A DNA stretch of 5,070 nt from Prevotellaceae bacterium UBA1743 (GTDB taxonomy: Bacteria > Bacteroidota > Bacteroidia > Bacteroidales > Bacteroidaceae). The notes beneath the pieces were generated by a model. The model did not search any database. It saw only the letters and a list, made by a program, of their open reading frames with translations, and had not been told where the DNA came from. Numbering within the stretch: the stretch's first letter is position 1; each line of letters begins with the position of its first letter. This document shows, piece after piece, positions 4,955 to 5,070 of this stretch. The DNA lies in the NCBI GenBank assembly GCA_002314945.1, contig DCHV01000042.1, positions 3,433-8,502 on the forward strand, written 5' to 3'. Made by a program: the position numbers and the translations under genes.

Positions 4955-5046
4955 CTCTGAAAGGTTGTGTTACCCGAAGGGTGATGGATTGAGTGGTTGA
5001 AAATATCTGGGAGTTTGGTTCCTGAGTTCATCGAAGGATACTCACA
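4955..5046 (-). repeat. Left cloverleaf arm of copy 3, truncated
   Basis: This part is nearly identical to 2640-2729 of copy 2 in inverted orientation. It includes the small hairpin (4972-4982, plus-strand reading ACCC-GAA-GGGT) and the tip of the central hairpin. Similarity stops at 5046/5047, so the partner strands of the central and outer stems are absent. The last 24 bases of the window (5047-5070) match neither other copy. Confidence 0.7.
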
Positions 5047-5070
5047 TGCCGATAGCGCTGAATCGGTACC

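Larger units (their letters stand above)
4774..5046 (-). mobile_element. Cloverleaf-ended repeat element, copy 3, decayed and inverted
   Basis: Read on the minus strand it has the left arm from 5046 to 4955, cut at 5046/5047, then the ATAAACC block to 4921. Next come a short A/T run and the last 16 codons of a GxxExxY gene. The GGTTTATTGCGACG block (4837-4811) follows and runs straight into the GGTTTTTGTC end motif (4815-4806), then a tail matching 803-834 of copy 1. The whole right cloverleaf is missing. The copy is inverted relative to copies 1 and 2. Confidence 0.7.

Noticed and set aside
4798..4992. 64-codon plus-strand frame over copy 3
   Set aside because: It is antisense to the element and the gene remnant and reads through repeat sequence.

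Overview
The window looks like a piece of a Bacteroidales chromosome, most likely Prevotella-like. Two perfect TAnnTTTG (-7) boxes of the Bacteroidetes sigma factor precede minus-strand transcripts. The protein types also fit that group: a seven-helix membrane AraC-type regulator, an AAA ATPase with a DUF234 tail, and a GxxExxY protein. The genus is an inference; no rRNA or tRNA gene is present to settle it.

Layout: 1-834 is a repeat element (copy 1, cut by the window's left edge) carrying an intact GxxExxY nuclease-like gene at 146-589. 861-2051 (minus) is the membrane AraC regulator. 2052-2538 is intergenic and holds a strong minus-strand promoter, leader hairpins and a short purine-rich direct repeat. 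2539-2974 is a gene-less copy of the element (copy 2). 3021-4514 (minus) is an AAA ATPase/DUF234 protein with its own promoter. 4620-4761 (minus) is a probable broken small ORF. 4774-5046 (minus) is a third, damaged element (copy 3) that keeps only the last 16 codons and stop of the GxxExxY gene. The last 24 bases match no other copy.

The main observation is the repeat family. Each complete end is a block of about 130-150 bases that folds as a four-way cloverleaf: an outer stem, a small triloop hairpin, a long central hairpin, a second small triloop hairpin, and the closing strand. The left and right ends are inverted relative to each other. They keep the same triloops (TGC against GCA, TTC against GAA) although their stem sequences differ, which is what selection on folding would produce. 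The interior next to each end carries repeated ATAAACC / GGTTTAT motifs. The three copies show a gene-bearing state, an empty state and a decayed state. This is the pattern of a mobile or selfish element with non-autonomous derivatives, with the GxxExxY protein as candidate helper nuclease. Movement itself is not shown by the sequence.

The two large genes appear to be independent single-gene units on the minus strand, with repeat elements filling the gaps between them. No CRISPR array, canonical insertion sequence, rRNA or tRNA gene was recognised.
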